Assembly (NCBI GenBank): GCA_014529385.2
Contig: CM043963.1
Coordinates: forward strand, 3,849,001-3,913,000
Length of the DNA: 64,000 nucleotides
Origin: Adiantum capillus-veneris
Taxonomy: Eukaryota > Streptophyta > Polypodiopsida > Polypodiales > Pteridaceae
Direction: 5' to 3'
The position numbers were made by a program, and so were the translations under genes. Positions within the stretch are counted from its first letter, which is position 1, and the number at the start of each line of letters is the position of its first letter. The notes under the pieces were generated by a model. The model searched no databases and had not been told where the DNA came from. It saw nothing but the letters and a program-made list of their open reading frames with translations. Below are positions 34,695 to 45,600 of this stretch, piece after piece.

Positions 34695-35173
34695 TGGAAT
34701 TGGAGCTGATCGCTTCAGATAGCTGATTTTGATGTTAGAATTCACAGCTACTGGTATGTCGTCAGTTCAGATAATGAGATTGGAACAGAGCATTGACTGA
34801 ACTGAAATAGATAACTGAACTGAAATGTGAGACTGAGACAAGAGACATAGTTGGAAAACTAAGAAGAGTATTTGCCAGTTCAGATTAATAACTCAAGGTT
34901 AACCAGTACAGTGTGTAACGGTTCAAGCTCAGATGATTACAGAATTGATGATTACAAGTGAGGCTAGAGGCGAAGATCTTGAAAGTACTAAGAAAGCTAT
35001 AGCCAAGTATAAAACAGTTCGGAACCCCATTACAATGTAGCGGGTCCTATTTATAGCTCTCCTGAGTTACTACAGTAACTACCTATGGTAATTACTGCTA
35101 GTCCGATTGCCTCCCGCTGGACGATCTTCTAAGGGACAGTTCCCACCTGCCAGGAATGTCTTTGCCTTCTACA
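34695..35173 (-). repeat. 5' LTR of the gypsy element
   Basis: 479 bp. The inner flank on the minus strand, TTTTGGCAATCACGGTGG, is the likely primer-binding region. I cannot name the tRNA. Confidence 0.9.
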
Positions 35174-35178
35174 TTCAT

Positions 35179-36539
35179 CCTCCTTGTGTTTTCTGTATTG
35201 GGGGAATTTCGAGGATATTGTATGTTTTCTTATAATGCATTGGGATAGACTTTAATACTTACCATAATTTATACCTTGGCGTACTCTTGAAAATGATTAT
35301 ATCTTTGTCCAAAAGGGTGACCCTCTAGATGGCATGCATAAATGTCGGCACCTTGGAAAGATAAATACGAAAACTGTGAGATAGCTCTCGGAGCTTAGGA
35401 AAAATTGTCCTTGTCCACTTCATATCAATCTCTGCCAAAGTGTAATTTGGGACTATAGGTTTGAGTGTCTCCTTAGACCTTAGACACCCCAGAGAAATTC
35501 TCTTGTTAGACATTGGCTTCAATTTTATGGGCTTAAAGGATTTTCTCTTTCTTTCTTATTGTCACTAAATGCTTGTCACCCTCTCACCTTCCTTCAAATC
35601 CTTTCCTTGCTTAGTTTTGTTTTCCTTACCTTGTCCAAATCCTTGCCTTAGTGTGCTTTGGTTTGTTTTCTTGTTGTGACTTTGTGTCATTTCCTTGTTG
35701 TGCTTTGGCCTCCTTGCTCTCCTACGTTTTATTGACCTTTCCTTGCTCTACCTTGTTGGGGCCTATGGAAGATTAAGCAAAGTAGCATTCATGATTAACT
35801 TAGCAACTACACATTACAAAAAATTTATAATGTAGACGGACCTTTATCATTAAACTAGATCCAAGATAGTACAAAGGGGCTCTCTTATAGCTTTGAGTTA
35901 AGCTTGTGCATGGGTAGTACAACTTTCAAAAGTTTGAATGAATGTGTGCAATGGACCCTTGAGATACACACACTAAGAGACTCGTTTTAGTAGTCCACTC
36001 GAGGGAAGAGAGTGGTTCACTATATGTGAATCATATACGGCTATAGAGTGTACAACCATTGTGTGTCCAACAAAAAGCTTGGTATGTTCAGAATTATGGA
36101 CTCGCAATTAAATCATGTTATGCCTTACGGATCGTACTCTCTCTTCCTAAGAAGTCAAGAGGGCCAAGTTTCCTATCACTCCAGTGGTCCTCTGAGAGGG
36201 CTGAGGTGGGCTCCAACCACACTAGCATGTGCCTGTAGTAATAGTAGGTAGCATCCAGATACAACGCATCCATGAAAAGATGCCAAAAATCTCAGCAGCA
36301 TGGGAGGGAAGACACCTTGGGTTCACTCCTGATAAGTTAGTGCTTTCCCTGCCAACTATACAAGTACGTAAATGGGTGAGATTGTCATTGGCTCATACTC
36401 AGCACATGCTTTTGAGCTATTGAAGTTTGGTTCTAAAGACACCTTTTCTCTTGCAATCATGAAATTGTCTTCTTATTTGATTGCATTGCTAGTGACTACT
36501 TCCCAAGTAGTGATACATCTAAGGATTAGGTAATTGTAG
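35179..36539. other. Unassigned AT-rich DNA
   Basis: No ORF or repeat supported. It may contain further decayed sequence of the retroelement remnant to the right. Confidence 0.4.
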
Positions 36540-37040
36540 ATATTTCATGTCACAAACCTTTAGTGAATCTATCAAGCAGCTGGTTATTGTTCCAATGCAC
36601 ATTTGGGGTACAAAAAGAATTGAGATGTTTCAAGCGACCAATAAAATCTCTCACTGTCTCCCATTCCTCCTATTTGGATTTTTGGATTTGAGAATCTATG
36701 CCCCAAAGCAGACCCTCTCATTTGGACTCTTCCAAGGAATCACATATGTGTTCAAATACCTCAATATGCTTTCTAATGTCTCCATCACCGGCAAATTTTT
36801 GGATGAGCTTGGCTAGTTGTACCGCCTTGCTTCTAGGCTCTCTCTCAAGTATGCCAAATCACGTAAATGGGCAGGTACAATAGGTGTAGGCACTCTCAAA
36901 ACCATATGTGGAATGTGGGTTGGCATTGGACCTGGCATACGCATGGTCCTTGGGTCCCATGCTTGGTACACCATTTTGCTAGGTGGTGGTCCGAAGCTCA
37001 CATGTGGGGCCCTTGGCATAGCAATGGCACGATATGACAC
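36540..37040 (-). pseudogene. Decayed gypsy-type gag remnant related to the 40-48 kb element
   Basis: The minus strand begins with a Pro/Met-rich segment (MPGPMPTHIPHMVLRVPTPI, AHLRDLA). This matches the pattern of the Pro-rich part of the 1210-aa ORF at 42648-46280 (MPRPVPVPLPHMIPRVPPP, PHIGDLA). It then runs into a gag-core-like helix region (KLIQKFAGDGDIRKHIEVFE, EEWETVRDFIGRLKHLN) interrupted by two stops. No LTRs were found around it. The gag-like core is not obvious in the 1210-aa protein. Confidence 0.6.
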
Positions 37041-37800
37041 ATTATTCTTTATTAATTAGCACTAGATTAGTAACAGGACACCTTTATGTCCTTGGACAAT
37101 TTGCTCTTAACAACTTTCTAGAATTATTGCGATGTTTTTTGTTATGTCCAAAGTTATGTTCTATTTGTATGCAAATGCTCAGTCATCTATAGCTATAGAA
37201 AGAAGTGATAAGGTTCTAATTGTGTGTTAATTTTATGTTTTGTTTTTGTTAATTTTTGAATATTTTAAGGGACAAATGATATTTAAAAAATGCCAACACA
37301 AACCGAAAGAAAATTTGAACCATTTTGTTTTTGGAAAAAAGAAAATTTGAAAAGAAAAATCCCAATTTTCCCTGAGCCACTTGGTCATGGTCATGGTCAC
37401 GGTCTTGGTCTTATAATAAAAGATATGTTTTGAGTTTATATCTATAACCTATTTCTCCAAGGGATGAATAAGCCATGTGGGATAAAGGATCCACCTTTTT
37501 CTCCACAAGTCTCCCTTGAACTTTTACTTCCACCCACTTGTCTAGATAGAAACCATTTGTTTTGAGGGTTACGAACATCTCGGTTGGTCAAAAGGTGTGT
37601 TGTCAATTGCACCACGACCTCCCAAATAAGAGGCTTATTTTGAGCTATTGCATGCTCTAGTCAAATTGCGAGCTTTAGAGACGTATTAGACTGCTCATAG
37701 TGCATGCTGCATTTAATGGACTGCCCGCCGTGCATGCGCTACCCAATCAAGGCTACGGCGCGGGAGAGCCCAGTCAAGGCAAGCGCATGAGAAGATCTCA
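37041..37800. other. Unassigned DNA
   Basis: No supported feature beyond a short GGTCATGGTCATGGTCACGG repeat near 37385. Confidence 0.4.
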
Positions 37801-37988
37801 AGGAGGGTGGGCTTCTTGAAATTGTATCAGTCGAGGTCCCCTGCTGCTATAGCGTGTGAGAGTGAGACAAAGAGAATGAAGAAGAAGAAAAACTTGACGT
37901 CTGTGCGAGAGAGAGGGAGAGGGAGAGGGGGAGAGAAAGATAACATCAAGGTGCACGGCTCGCTGTGTGTGCGGCTTGAGGTCAATAA

Positions 37989-38106
<118 letters not shown>

Positions 38107-38172
38107 AACTCCTGCTGCCTCCTCCATGAGAGCAATGGTGGCTTCGTATCGTATGTCCGGCGTGTGTCTTCT

Positions 38173-38600
38173 CTGTCCACCTTGCAACAAGGTGTCTCCT
38201 TTCATCGTGCCCTGCAGTCTCTGTCCAGCTTGCAACAAGGTGTCTCCTCCATCGTCCCCTGCAGGACTGCCCCCCTCGACACAAACTGTCTCCTCGCATG
38301 ATCTGCAAACACCATCGCCTGCGTCCCCTGTAGGACTGCCCCACTAGACACAAACTGTCTCCTCGCATGATCTACAAACACCATCACCTGCGTAGGGGTG
38401 AATCCAAGATCCTCCTACTCAGCAGGCTGTGATCGAGGAGAGCGACAGCCATAGAGACAGACACAAGAAAGAAGCAGGGCTCTCGCAGGCAGAGCCAGGG
38501 GGACAGAGAGAGACCGTCGCAGGTCTTGGAGCGAGAGCCTGAGACGGAAGGAGACGGCGTCGTAGGTCTTAGAGCGTGAGCCGGAGACGAAAACGAGGAC
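38173..38600. repeat. Cluster of short tandem duplications
   Basis: Three different units are each duplicated once: about 48 bp (TGTCCASCTTGCAACAAGG) at 38173-38267, about 70 bp (ACAAACTGTCTCCTCGCATG) at 38264-38397, and about 42 bp (GTCTTRGAGCG...GGAGACG) at about 38515-38600. No long ORF survives. Confidence 0.75.
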
Positions 38601-38616
38601 AGGCCTCACCCTGGAT

Positions 38617-38617
38617 T

Positions 38618-38660
<43 letters not shown>
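38617..38660. repeat. (TC)n microsatellite
   Basis: About 44 bp of TC repeat. A shorter one follows at about 38701-38722. Confidence 0.93.
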
Positions 38661-38664
<4 letters not shown>

Positions 38665-39119
38665 AATGCAAGGCAGGAAGCGGGTGATGTGGCTTGAGAA
38701 TCTCTCTCTCTTTCTCTCTCTCCTCCAAGTGGCAACCTCTCCCTTTTCTTTTACTACCTTCCAAAAAAAGCATCTTTAGAAATTCCATGTAATAAAACAT
38801 GCATGCCAACCAGGGCTAGAAAAATACATTTTTCCTAACCGATCAAAATAAGGTCCCGATTTTTAGGTCAAAATTTGAAGCTTTTGAAGGTAATTACACT
38901 AAAATTTGTGTAAATTTGTTGGTTTTCTTAAAGGCAACCTCAAAATCTAACTGGGATTTTATAATTTTAGCCGTTTAAAATACACTAGACCCCGGTTTTT
39001 TTCTAACACTGGTGCCAACCTATTGTATGGCTATTTAAAAGGGTCCATTCACAAGAAGATTTAGAAATTTTCTCATGTAGGAAAAAGGAGACTTTTTCAG
39101 TGTTTTTCATACAATGCAT

Positions 39120-39274
39120 AACATCATGAGCTTTTGCTCAGGATGCACCGCGTACCTAGCTAGGTACGATTTGGGGCACGGGACCAGTGGTTCCCCCGTC
39201 GGGCCGGCAGTCCCCTGCCCCCAATCGTACCGAGCTAGGTATGCCGTGCCTCCCTCACAGAAGCTCATGATGTT
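39120..39274. mobile_element. Foldback / MITE-like inverted repeat
   Basis: The ends AACATCATGAGCTT (39120) and AAGCTCATGATGTT (39261-39274) are exact inverted copies. The complementarity continues inward, imperfectly, for about 70 nt, with TACCTAGCTAGGTACGATTTGG facing CCCAATCGTACCGAGCTAGGTA. About 15-30 nt form the loop. There is no ORF. No clear target duplication was seen. An RNA hairpin (miRNA-precursor-like) is an alternative reading. Confidence 0.65.
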
Positions 39275-39555
39275 GCGTTAAGTCATAATATGGGAATTTA
39301 TTGTGAGAATCTATCCAAAACTTATTGTGATTGAGTCTACCCTCCAACGCGAATCATTTGCGTTGTGCATGAGACAATAAAAAGGGTTTGGGGTGGAGGC
39401 AAATCATTATATGCCATAAAAGGTGAGAGTGAGCAAGGCGACGGGCTTGCTGGAGTGGTTAGATGCGCGCAAGGATGGGGACGGGGGCAGGGGACACTCA
39501 GAGTTTAGGGTGGAGGCAAATCATTATATCTTTTTTTTGCATAGATTGCCAATGT

Positions 39556-39690
39556 GAGCCATGCAGCGGGCTTGTTGGAGTGGTTGAGTGCGATTGACGG
39601 GCGCGGGTTAGAATTCCGACCTTTACTTTTGTAAAGGTAGGAGATCCTTGGGAGAGAATCTGGTAGAAGAATCTGAGTGCAAATTGAATA
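39556..39690 (+). mobile_element. tRNA-derived SINE-like sequence
   Basis: GCTTGTTGGAGTGGTTGAGTGC resembles a Pol III A box. About 30 bp later GGTTAGAATTCCGACC resembles a B box (consensus GGTTCGANNCC). A truncated relative of the A-box part (GGGCTTGCTGGAGTGGTTAGATGC) lies at about 39440-39465. It does not fold as a normal tRNA. Confidence 0.4.
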
Positions 39691-40200
39691 AAATAGTAGA
39701 GGAGCGAGTAGGCACAATATAAGTAATTCATGGTGCTCTTTGATGACTCAAATTGTTTCGCATGGATATGGTTTCTTTACCATAGGGATGAGACTTGTGA
39801 GACCTTTATAAATGGCACACACTTGTGGAGAAGTACTTCCAATGCAATGATGTAGTTCTGCTATCTGAGGGAAGCAACATAGAGAGACTTTATGAAAGTA
39901 ATCTATTCGGTAAGCCTTGAAGATTTTGGAGCCTTGGTGTACCTATGCACGTTCCATCACGTGAGAGTGCCCTTTATTTGATGTTATTGGTTGATGACTC
40001 CAATCATTTCACCTGGATATGTTTTCTTTATCGTAAGGATGAGACCTTTGATAAATTGGTATAGATGCTCATGAAGCAGTGCTTTCAATGCCTCAATCCA
40101 TTTCCAAAGAAGTAGAGGGGGAACTTGGGAAGTTTGTCTTGAAAGTCCAATAAAATTATATATGCTAGCTATAACACTTTTTCCAAAAGCTAGCGCTTTT
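39691..40200. other. Unassigned DNA
   Basis: Two related phrases (GATGACTC...TTTC...GGATATGGTTTCTTTA near 39740 and 39990) suggest an old duplication. No gene supported. Confidence 0.4.
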
Positions 40201-40269
40201 ATGGTCTGGTGTAGGAGGATATCATAGTCAAGAGAGCTGATGTCTTTGACAAGCATCTTCTTAATGAAG

Positions 40270-40442
40270 CAGCACAAAAAATATTTAGGGTGTAAAAAAT
40301 GTTTTTCAGACATAAAAAATTCCTTTCCTTTAATTTGCCAAGAGGAAATTTTGAAAAAATAAGTTTATTTTTTGAACTTTTTACACTATTTTTGTCTATT
40401 TCGGAGCGGAATTTCACCTTTTTGCCTTGCCCTCAACCGGCA
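40270..40442 (+). repeat. Tandem-array unit, left part, cut by the LTR element
   Basis: TTCCTTTCCTTTAATTTGCC and the following roughly 120 bp match 48250-48380. The unit is interrupted after CGGCA by the LTR element at 40443-47878 and resumes at 47879. Confidence 0.75.
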
Positions 40443-41016
40443 TGTGCGCTCCTTGCCGCACTGTCGAAGCAAGGGACTTGCCAATACACCGTATGCGAGC
40501 CACAAACGGCTCCAAGCACACAACAAGCCTAAACTAGCAAGCTCAAGAAAACAAAGGGTGTGTCACTCACCGCTCTACGCTCGCCTTCGTGGTGGATTCC
40601 TCGCCGCGATGAAGAAGAAGCTGCAGTCGTGCCGCGCTCAACCGCTTCGCCGCCGTCGTGCCTTCGTAATGCTCGATCGCACACACACTCTCCCTCTCTC
40701 TCTCTCTTTCACACACACACACAAGGAGGTGAAGAAGAAGAAGATGGAGATGGAGCAAGAGCACTCTTCAATTGCACAAATGAGAGAATGAGTAAAAATT
40801 AGGTTTAGTTGGCTTTTATAGGAGCTCACCCCATTCACACTTGGGCGCCCATGCTTAACCAACTAATCCCTTGAATGTCCAAGTTAAAGTGCGCCTCTCA
40901 TCGGCGATCACTCTACCTTTCCCTATTGGTCCGACAAGCCCGGTACCTGACTCTACCAAATACATAATACGCGTCCATCGTAGGTGATGGGTGTCCGTGA
41001 GCCGTGAGGGTTAACA
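40443..41016 (-). repeat. 3' LTR of the gag-pro element
   Basis: 574 bp. It contains a short (TC)n(AC)n tract near 40690-40720 that differs slightly from the other LTR. Ser/Leu and Thr/His ORFs across it are artefacts. Confidence 0.94.
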
Positions 41017-41018
41017 TG

Positions 41019-41029
41019 CCCCCCTTCCT
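41019..41029 (-). other. Polypurine tract (plus-strand primer)
   Basis: The minus strand reads AGGAAGGGGGG two bases before the 3' LTR. The same 11-mer on the same strand recurs at 42629-42639 and 42941-42951. Confidence 0.8.
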
Positions 41030-42647
41030 GATGTAGATTCCGTCCTCGGAAGCTATTGAGTTGAAGCTGGGTCGTCGAGGTGGAAGAGCATTTGAGATGA
41101 ATGTCCTTAGCCTTCTTCAGTCACTGCAAAATCAAACAACATTGGCACAGTAATTGCATTCTCTTAAAAAGCATATGCAGTTTTAGGTAGACACATTGAT
41201 TGGTCAAAGAATTTCAAACAATTTGTTAGCAATGAACATTAAATTTCAATGTAATCAAATGCATAAACAGATGTAAAGGTAAAAAATTAAACAAGTCTGG
41301 GGTCGCTAATTTGACGGTCGAAAAGCACTAGAGATCGAATATTAATACCATGGGTAAGCTTCTTAACTTTCTGTGGTCAATTAAGTTGTTTAATCGCGAG
41401 AGCCAGGTATTCATGTTCGAGGGCTGACTAGAGGCTATATCTAGAAAACCTTGTAGTTAAGCTACCATAAAAGGAATTTCTCATGAAATCATCGCCTGGC
41501 TGATTACTTTTTCTTTGACCCCCCAAGGTCTTTTCACAGTGATTCAATTATGATGTGTGTGCTTATTTTGTATGCCTTGGGTTTTTTGCTTTTCAAGGAA
41601 AAGCGCCCACACTGGGAACCTCTAGGGCTCTAGTACCATAGGCAATACATGTGAGTGAAGTACCAAATCAAGCTGAGATTTCTCTTCCAGCTTAAAATTT
41701 TACATTGTAGCACTTTGATTTTTTGTTTGTTCATTTTCATCATTTTAATTTTGTAACTTTGGGAGGTCATATAACACTGTTACACTCCCCAGGCTCATCA
41801 CATTAGTAAACTCCCTTTATAATACTTAAGCTAAAGGTCGATAGGGTTAAGCCCACTAGAAAGCCCTAGTACATTTCATACAATGCTGCCTAAATCGGAT
41901 TAAGAACCTAAGTAACCATTGTTTATTAGGAAGGCATTCCCCATGGTATTAAGAGAAGATTTCTAATACCTAGCTTGGTCAAACTAGCTTAGTCGGACTG
42001 CTTGATTTTTACACCTAAACAAGTGATTATGACAAAAGATTGCATTGAATTAAATGTTGGATACTAAGCCAATGCGCTGAATAGTATGCTACCAATCACA
42101 ATCAAAGCAGACAAACATGGATGCAAAAAAGATAAGGGCAATGATAATGGACAAGAAACACCAGTTTGTGTTGATGGTCGCGCTTGATTTGAAGAGTGAA
42201 CGAGAGAAAGGTTCCATGAAGGTCCAAATCCTATCAATAGCAACACGCTCCTGTACACACTAGGAAACAAAAACAATACCTCTAGGAGGCACATCAGTGG
42301 GAAAAGAGATCTTTGCTAATCACTCAACTCTAAAACAGAAACACTCCTATCGTACTAATCTTACTTACCCTCCATCACTCAAGTGATGAGGATCAAAGGT
42401 GTTTTATGGCATAGGTTTCTGTTTCACTGTACCAAATGTGACATGTGTAGGTCTGAGTCAATGTTTTGACTTTTATTGTGCATACTCGTTTGCTAATTGC
42501 TCTTGCTCTTTTTTTTTTTTTTTTTGTGAGTATAAAGCTTTATATGTACATTCCCTAAGATTGGAATTGAGAGGTCAGGGAAAAAGGTTGAGAGGGAAAC
42601 TAGTGAATGATGACTGTCAGCAAACACTCCCCCCTTCCTTGGGTAGA
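41030..42647 (-). other. Non-coding 3' region of the gag-pro element
   Basis: About 1.6 kb between the ORF stop and the polypurine tract with no long ORF and no pol motif. It includes a T tract at about 42508-42525 and an extra copy of the polypurine 11-mer at 42629-42639, just after the ORF stop. Confidence 0.6.
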
Positions 42648-45600
42648 TCATACCGTTTGAAATGAGCTTGTCACCCTTTGAAACCAATTGTTCCAGTTGG
42701 TAATAGGTGAGGATTTTTGCCAGTAGTTTTCTATTACCCTAGGTGCCTCGTCAAGCTGCAAGGGTGGTAAGGTACTCTCCCAGGATCGAACTTGAAGTGG
42801 TTCATCAGGTGATTCTTGAACACTGGGAGGTGTGGATTCTTTTGTAGCTTCATGGAGGTCCACTACTATAGATGGAGGCTGTGTAGAAGCTTTTACCTCT
42901 ATGGATGTATTACATGATGAGCTAGAATCTTCATGGGATTCCCCCCTTCCTGAGCTAGGTGGAACAAATCGTTCTTTCTTTGGTACCCAAACTAGCTCGG
43001 GACTAGGTGTGTAGCATTCTGTGATTTTTTTCTTTCCACGATCATTGATTCGTTTTGGAGCTACGGGATTGGGCTCACTTGGGTCAGGTGATAGGTAAGA
43101 GCACAATCTACGTTTTGGCACCCAGATTTGATCATTTCCTTGATAGTAGCCTTGGGCTTCCAATAGTCGTTTAGGGATCCATCGCAACATTTTCTTACTT
43201 TTCTTGGAGCGAGTGGTACGTTTCTTACAAGGCTTCTGTTTTTTAGCACTAGTTATGGTCACTAAAGAAGCTTTAGGGACCCACTTGTATGTTTTCTTCG
43301 TTACATTAGGATGAGTCTTGTCAGAAGCGATATGCATTGCTTGTAGCATATTTAAGGGTATATGCATTTCATCCCCCTCAGGTGTTACCCAGGTCGTCCC
43401 CCTATTTCCCCAAGTGTCTATGGTTGATGCTAGGTGGACCCAATCCACATTGTCTGATTCCGTCATACCCGGTAACACATCCATATAAGGAGAATCTTGG
43501 CCAATGTCTGTATCCTTCTTACAAGTGTAACAATATTGTAGTGGGGCCGAGTGAACTGTGGTGTCAGAGCGATGATCAATAATGGTTTTACTCCCTAAGG
43601 GGTGTACCTTACCAGTCACCAAATCCACTCTAAGGACAGAGTCTTGGAATTGCAAATAGACATGATTTTTAGACCAATCGTGAACCATTTGTGCTTCCCT
43701 CATGAATGGTCGTCCTAAAATCATTTCATATGACATAAGGTGTTTAGAGAAATCCATTACAATGAACGTATGTCGCACCTTGTATCCTAGAACTTTGATC
43801 TTAAGATCCTTGAGCATCCCCATAGGTTTGGCTATGGTACCATTTGCCATCTTTACCACAATGTTAGTAACACTGAGGCGGGGTTTTCCCATGGATTCCC
43901 AACAATCTTTTGTAACGATGCTAACTCCCGCACCACCATCAAGAATTCCCTTTATAGTTAATCCCTTGGTAGTGATGGGTAGGGTCGCATTAGACTCATC
44001 GCCTTCAAAATACTGCCCTAATTCGTTAATGGGTACCTCGATCACAGACTCGTGTCCATCTAAGTCAAGTGATTGCACATGATTTTCTTCATCAATCATA
44101 ATCGAGTCAGGCCTATTTGGTTGTGCAAACTGCGGTAATCCCATTCGTAGCTCTCCGTTAAGGAATGCTCGAAGTGCAAGGAATAACTCAGGATCTCCAT
44201 ACAGCTTTGCTATGATCGTGGTTCGGACCTCAGAAGACATGAAGTCCACTAGTTTGGCAACATTCATTGGCGTTTTGCAGGGTGTAGGTCCTTGACTAGG
44301 AACTGGTGAGGATGGAATCTCATATTCCTCAATGGGATCAGGTATTCCTTCGTTAAACATCCTTTCCAACAAGAAGGGTGTATGCTCACTTTCTGATGTC
44401 CTGTCCTCACTCCCTTCTTGGATGATACTAGATATGGCTAACGGTCTATGGTTCATGTGGGTTGGATGAACTTGCGTGGGAAACACTGTGTCATGAATTT
44501 TTACATGCATGGGTTCTGGTTCTAGTTTCCTTTGAGTCTCCTCCACTAAACCTCTTAGATGTTTCACCTGCTTAATCTCGTCTACTGGGTTTGGGTACGT
44601 CCCAATCTTCTTTTTACGATTCTTCCCTTTTTGCCCCTGCGGTTTATCTTGGGGGTCTTGGATTGGATTTGGAAACACTTGTGGTGTTTTGAGAGGCTCT
44701 TTATGGTTTTCTCTTATTCGGTTTTCATTTGGTCCCATGTTACGGTTTTCCTTGTCGATCTTTCCCTTTGTGGTATTGGTTCTAGTCTCCATTGTCTCGA
44801 CTGAATCTGAATCATCCTCGAGGTCATTCATATACACGGGGTCATCTCCTGTTCCTATGTTTGTTTTGGAACTTGGCTTTGAATTTTCCGTATTCTGCGA
44901 CTTCTTCCTTCGTGTCTTCTTTTTCTTTGCTTGGATAACTGACGCGGTATCTCTCTCTTCGAGCATATTTTCCGCGATAGATCGACCTATGGTTTGAGCA
45001 AACGCTGCCAAGTCACCTATGTGAGGAGGTAGGGCCGGTGGAGGTACTCTTGGAATCATATGTGGGAGAGGAACGGGTACCGGTCTTGGCATATGTGTAG
45101 ATGATGCAGGATATGGAACATAACCGGGCATAGGTCCACTCGGATAAGAGCTAGGGAGCGGCACTCGAGGAGCATAAGCAAGTGGTACAATTGGAGGTGT
45201 GGGGGCCATGTGTGCATAAGGGGCTAGAGGCACATATGGTCGAGGCCCCATATTAGGTACTACGACACTAGGTAGTGGCACTGCGCTAACCGTAAATGTC
45301 ATCGGTACATTCTCTGTCAGGCTTATCCCTGGAGTGAGCACTGTGTTTTCCTTGATAGAGGGTTGAGCCAAGTTAGGGAAGCTAAAGTTTTCGCTCGGAG
45401 GCTCAGATTGCATAGAGACCCCAGGTGAAATGACGTAAGATGGGTCCATGGGGCTCATTAGAGGAGTCTCCATTTGAGATAGAGTAGGCTGTTGAGCCTT
45501 GCTCGTATCCAGAAATCTCATGGGGCCAGTTGAGAGTATATTTACCCCTCGGTTTTGCCTTTCTGATTGAATAATGCCATGGATAACATTACAGATCATT

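Larger units (their letters stand above)
24103..35173 (-). mobile_element. Ty3/gypsy LTR retrotransposon, degraded, with extra 3' region
   Basis: An 11,071-bp element reading on the minus strand, flanked by TTCAT at 24098-24102 and 35174-35178. LTRs are 24103-24579 and 34695-35173, with ends TGGAATT...TCTACA. Reading leftward come gag (about 33.1-34.6 kb), protease (32.2-32.5), RT and RNase H (30.2-31.5) and integrase (29.0-29.9). A further 4.4 kb of non-pol sequence follows before the 3' LTR. The order PR-RT-RH-INT is that of Ty3/gypsy. Stops and frameshifts occur throughout. Extra coding sequence after integrase is known in Athila/Tat-type plant elements, but I cannot assign a clade. Confidence 0.92.

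Noticed and set aside
40372-40802. ORFs present in both LTRs of the gag-pro element (40372-40791 and 47168-47653)
   Set aside because: They lie in non-coding LTR sequence and are repeated only because the LTRs are repeated.
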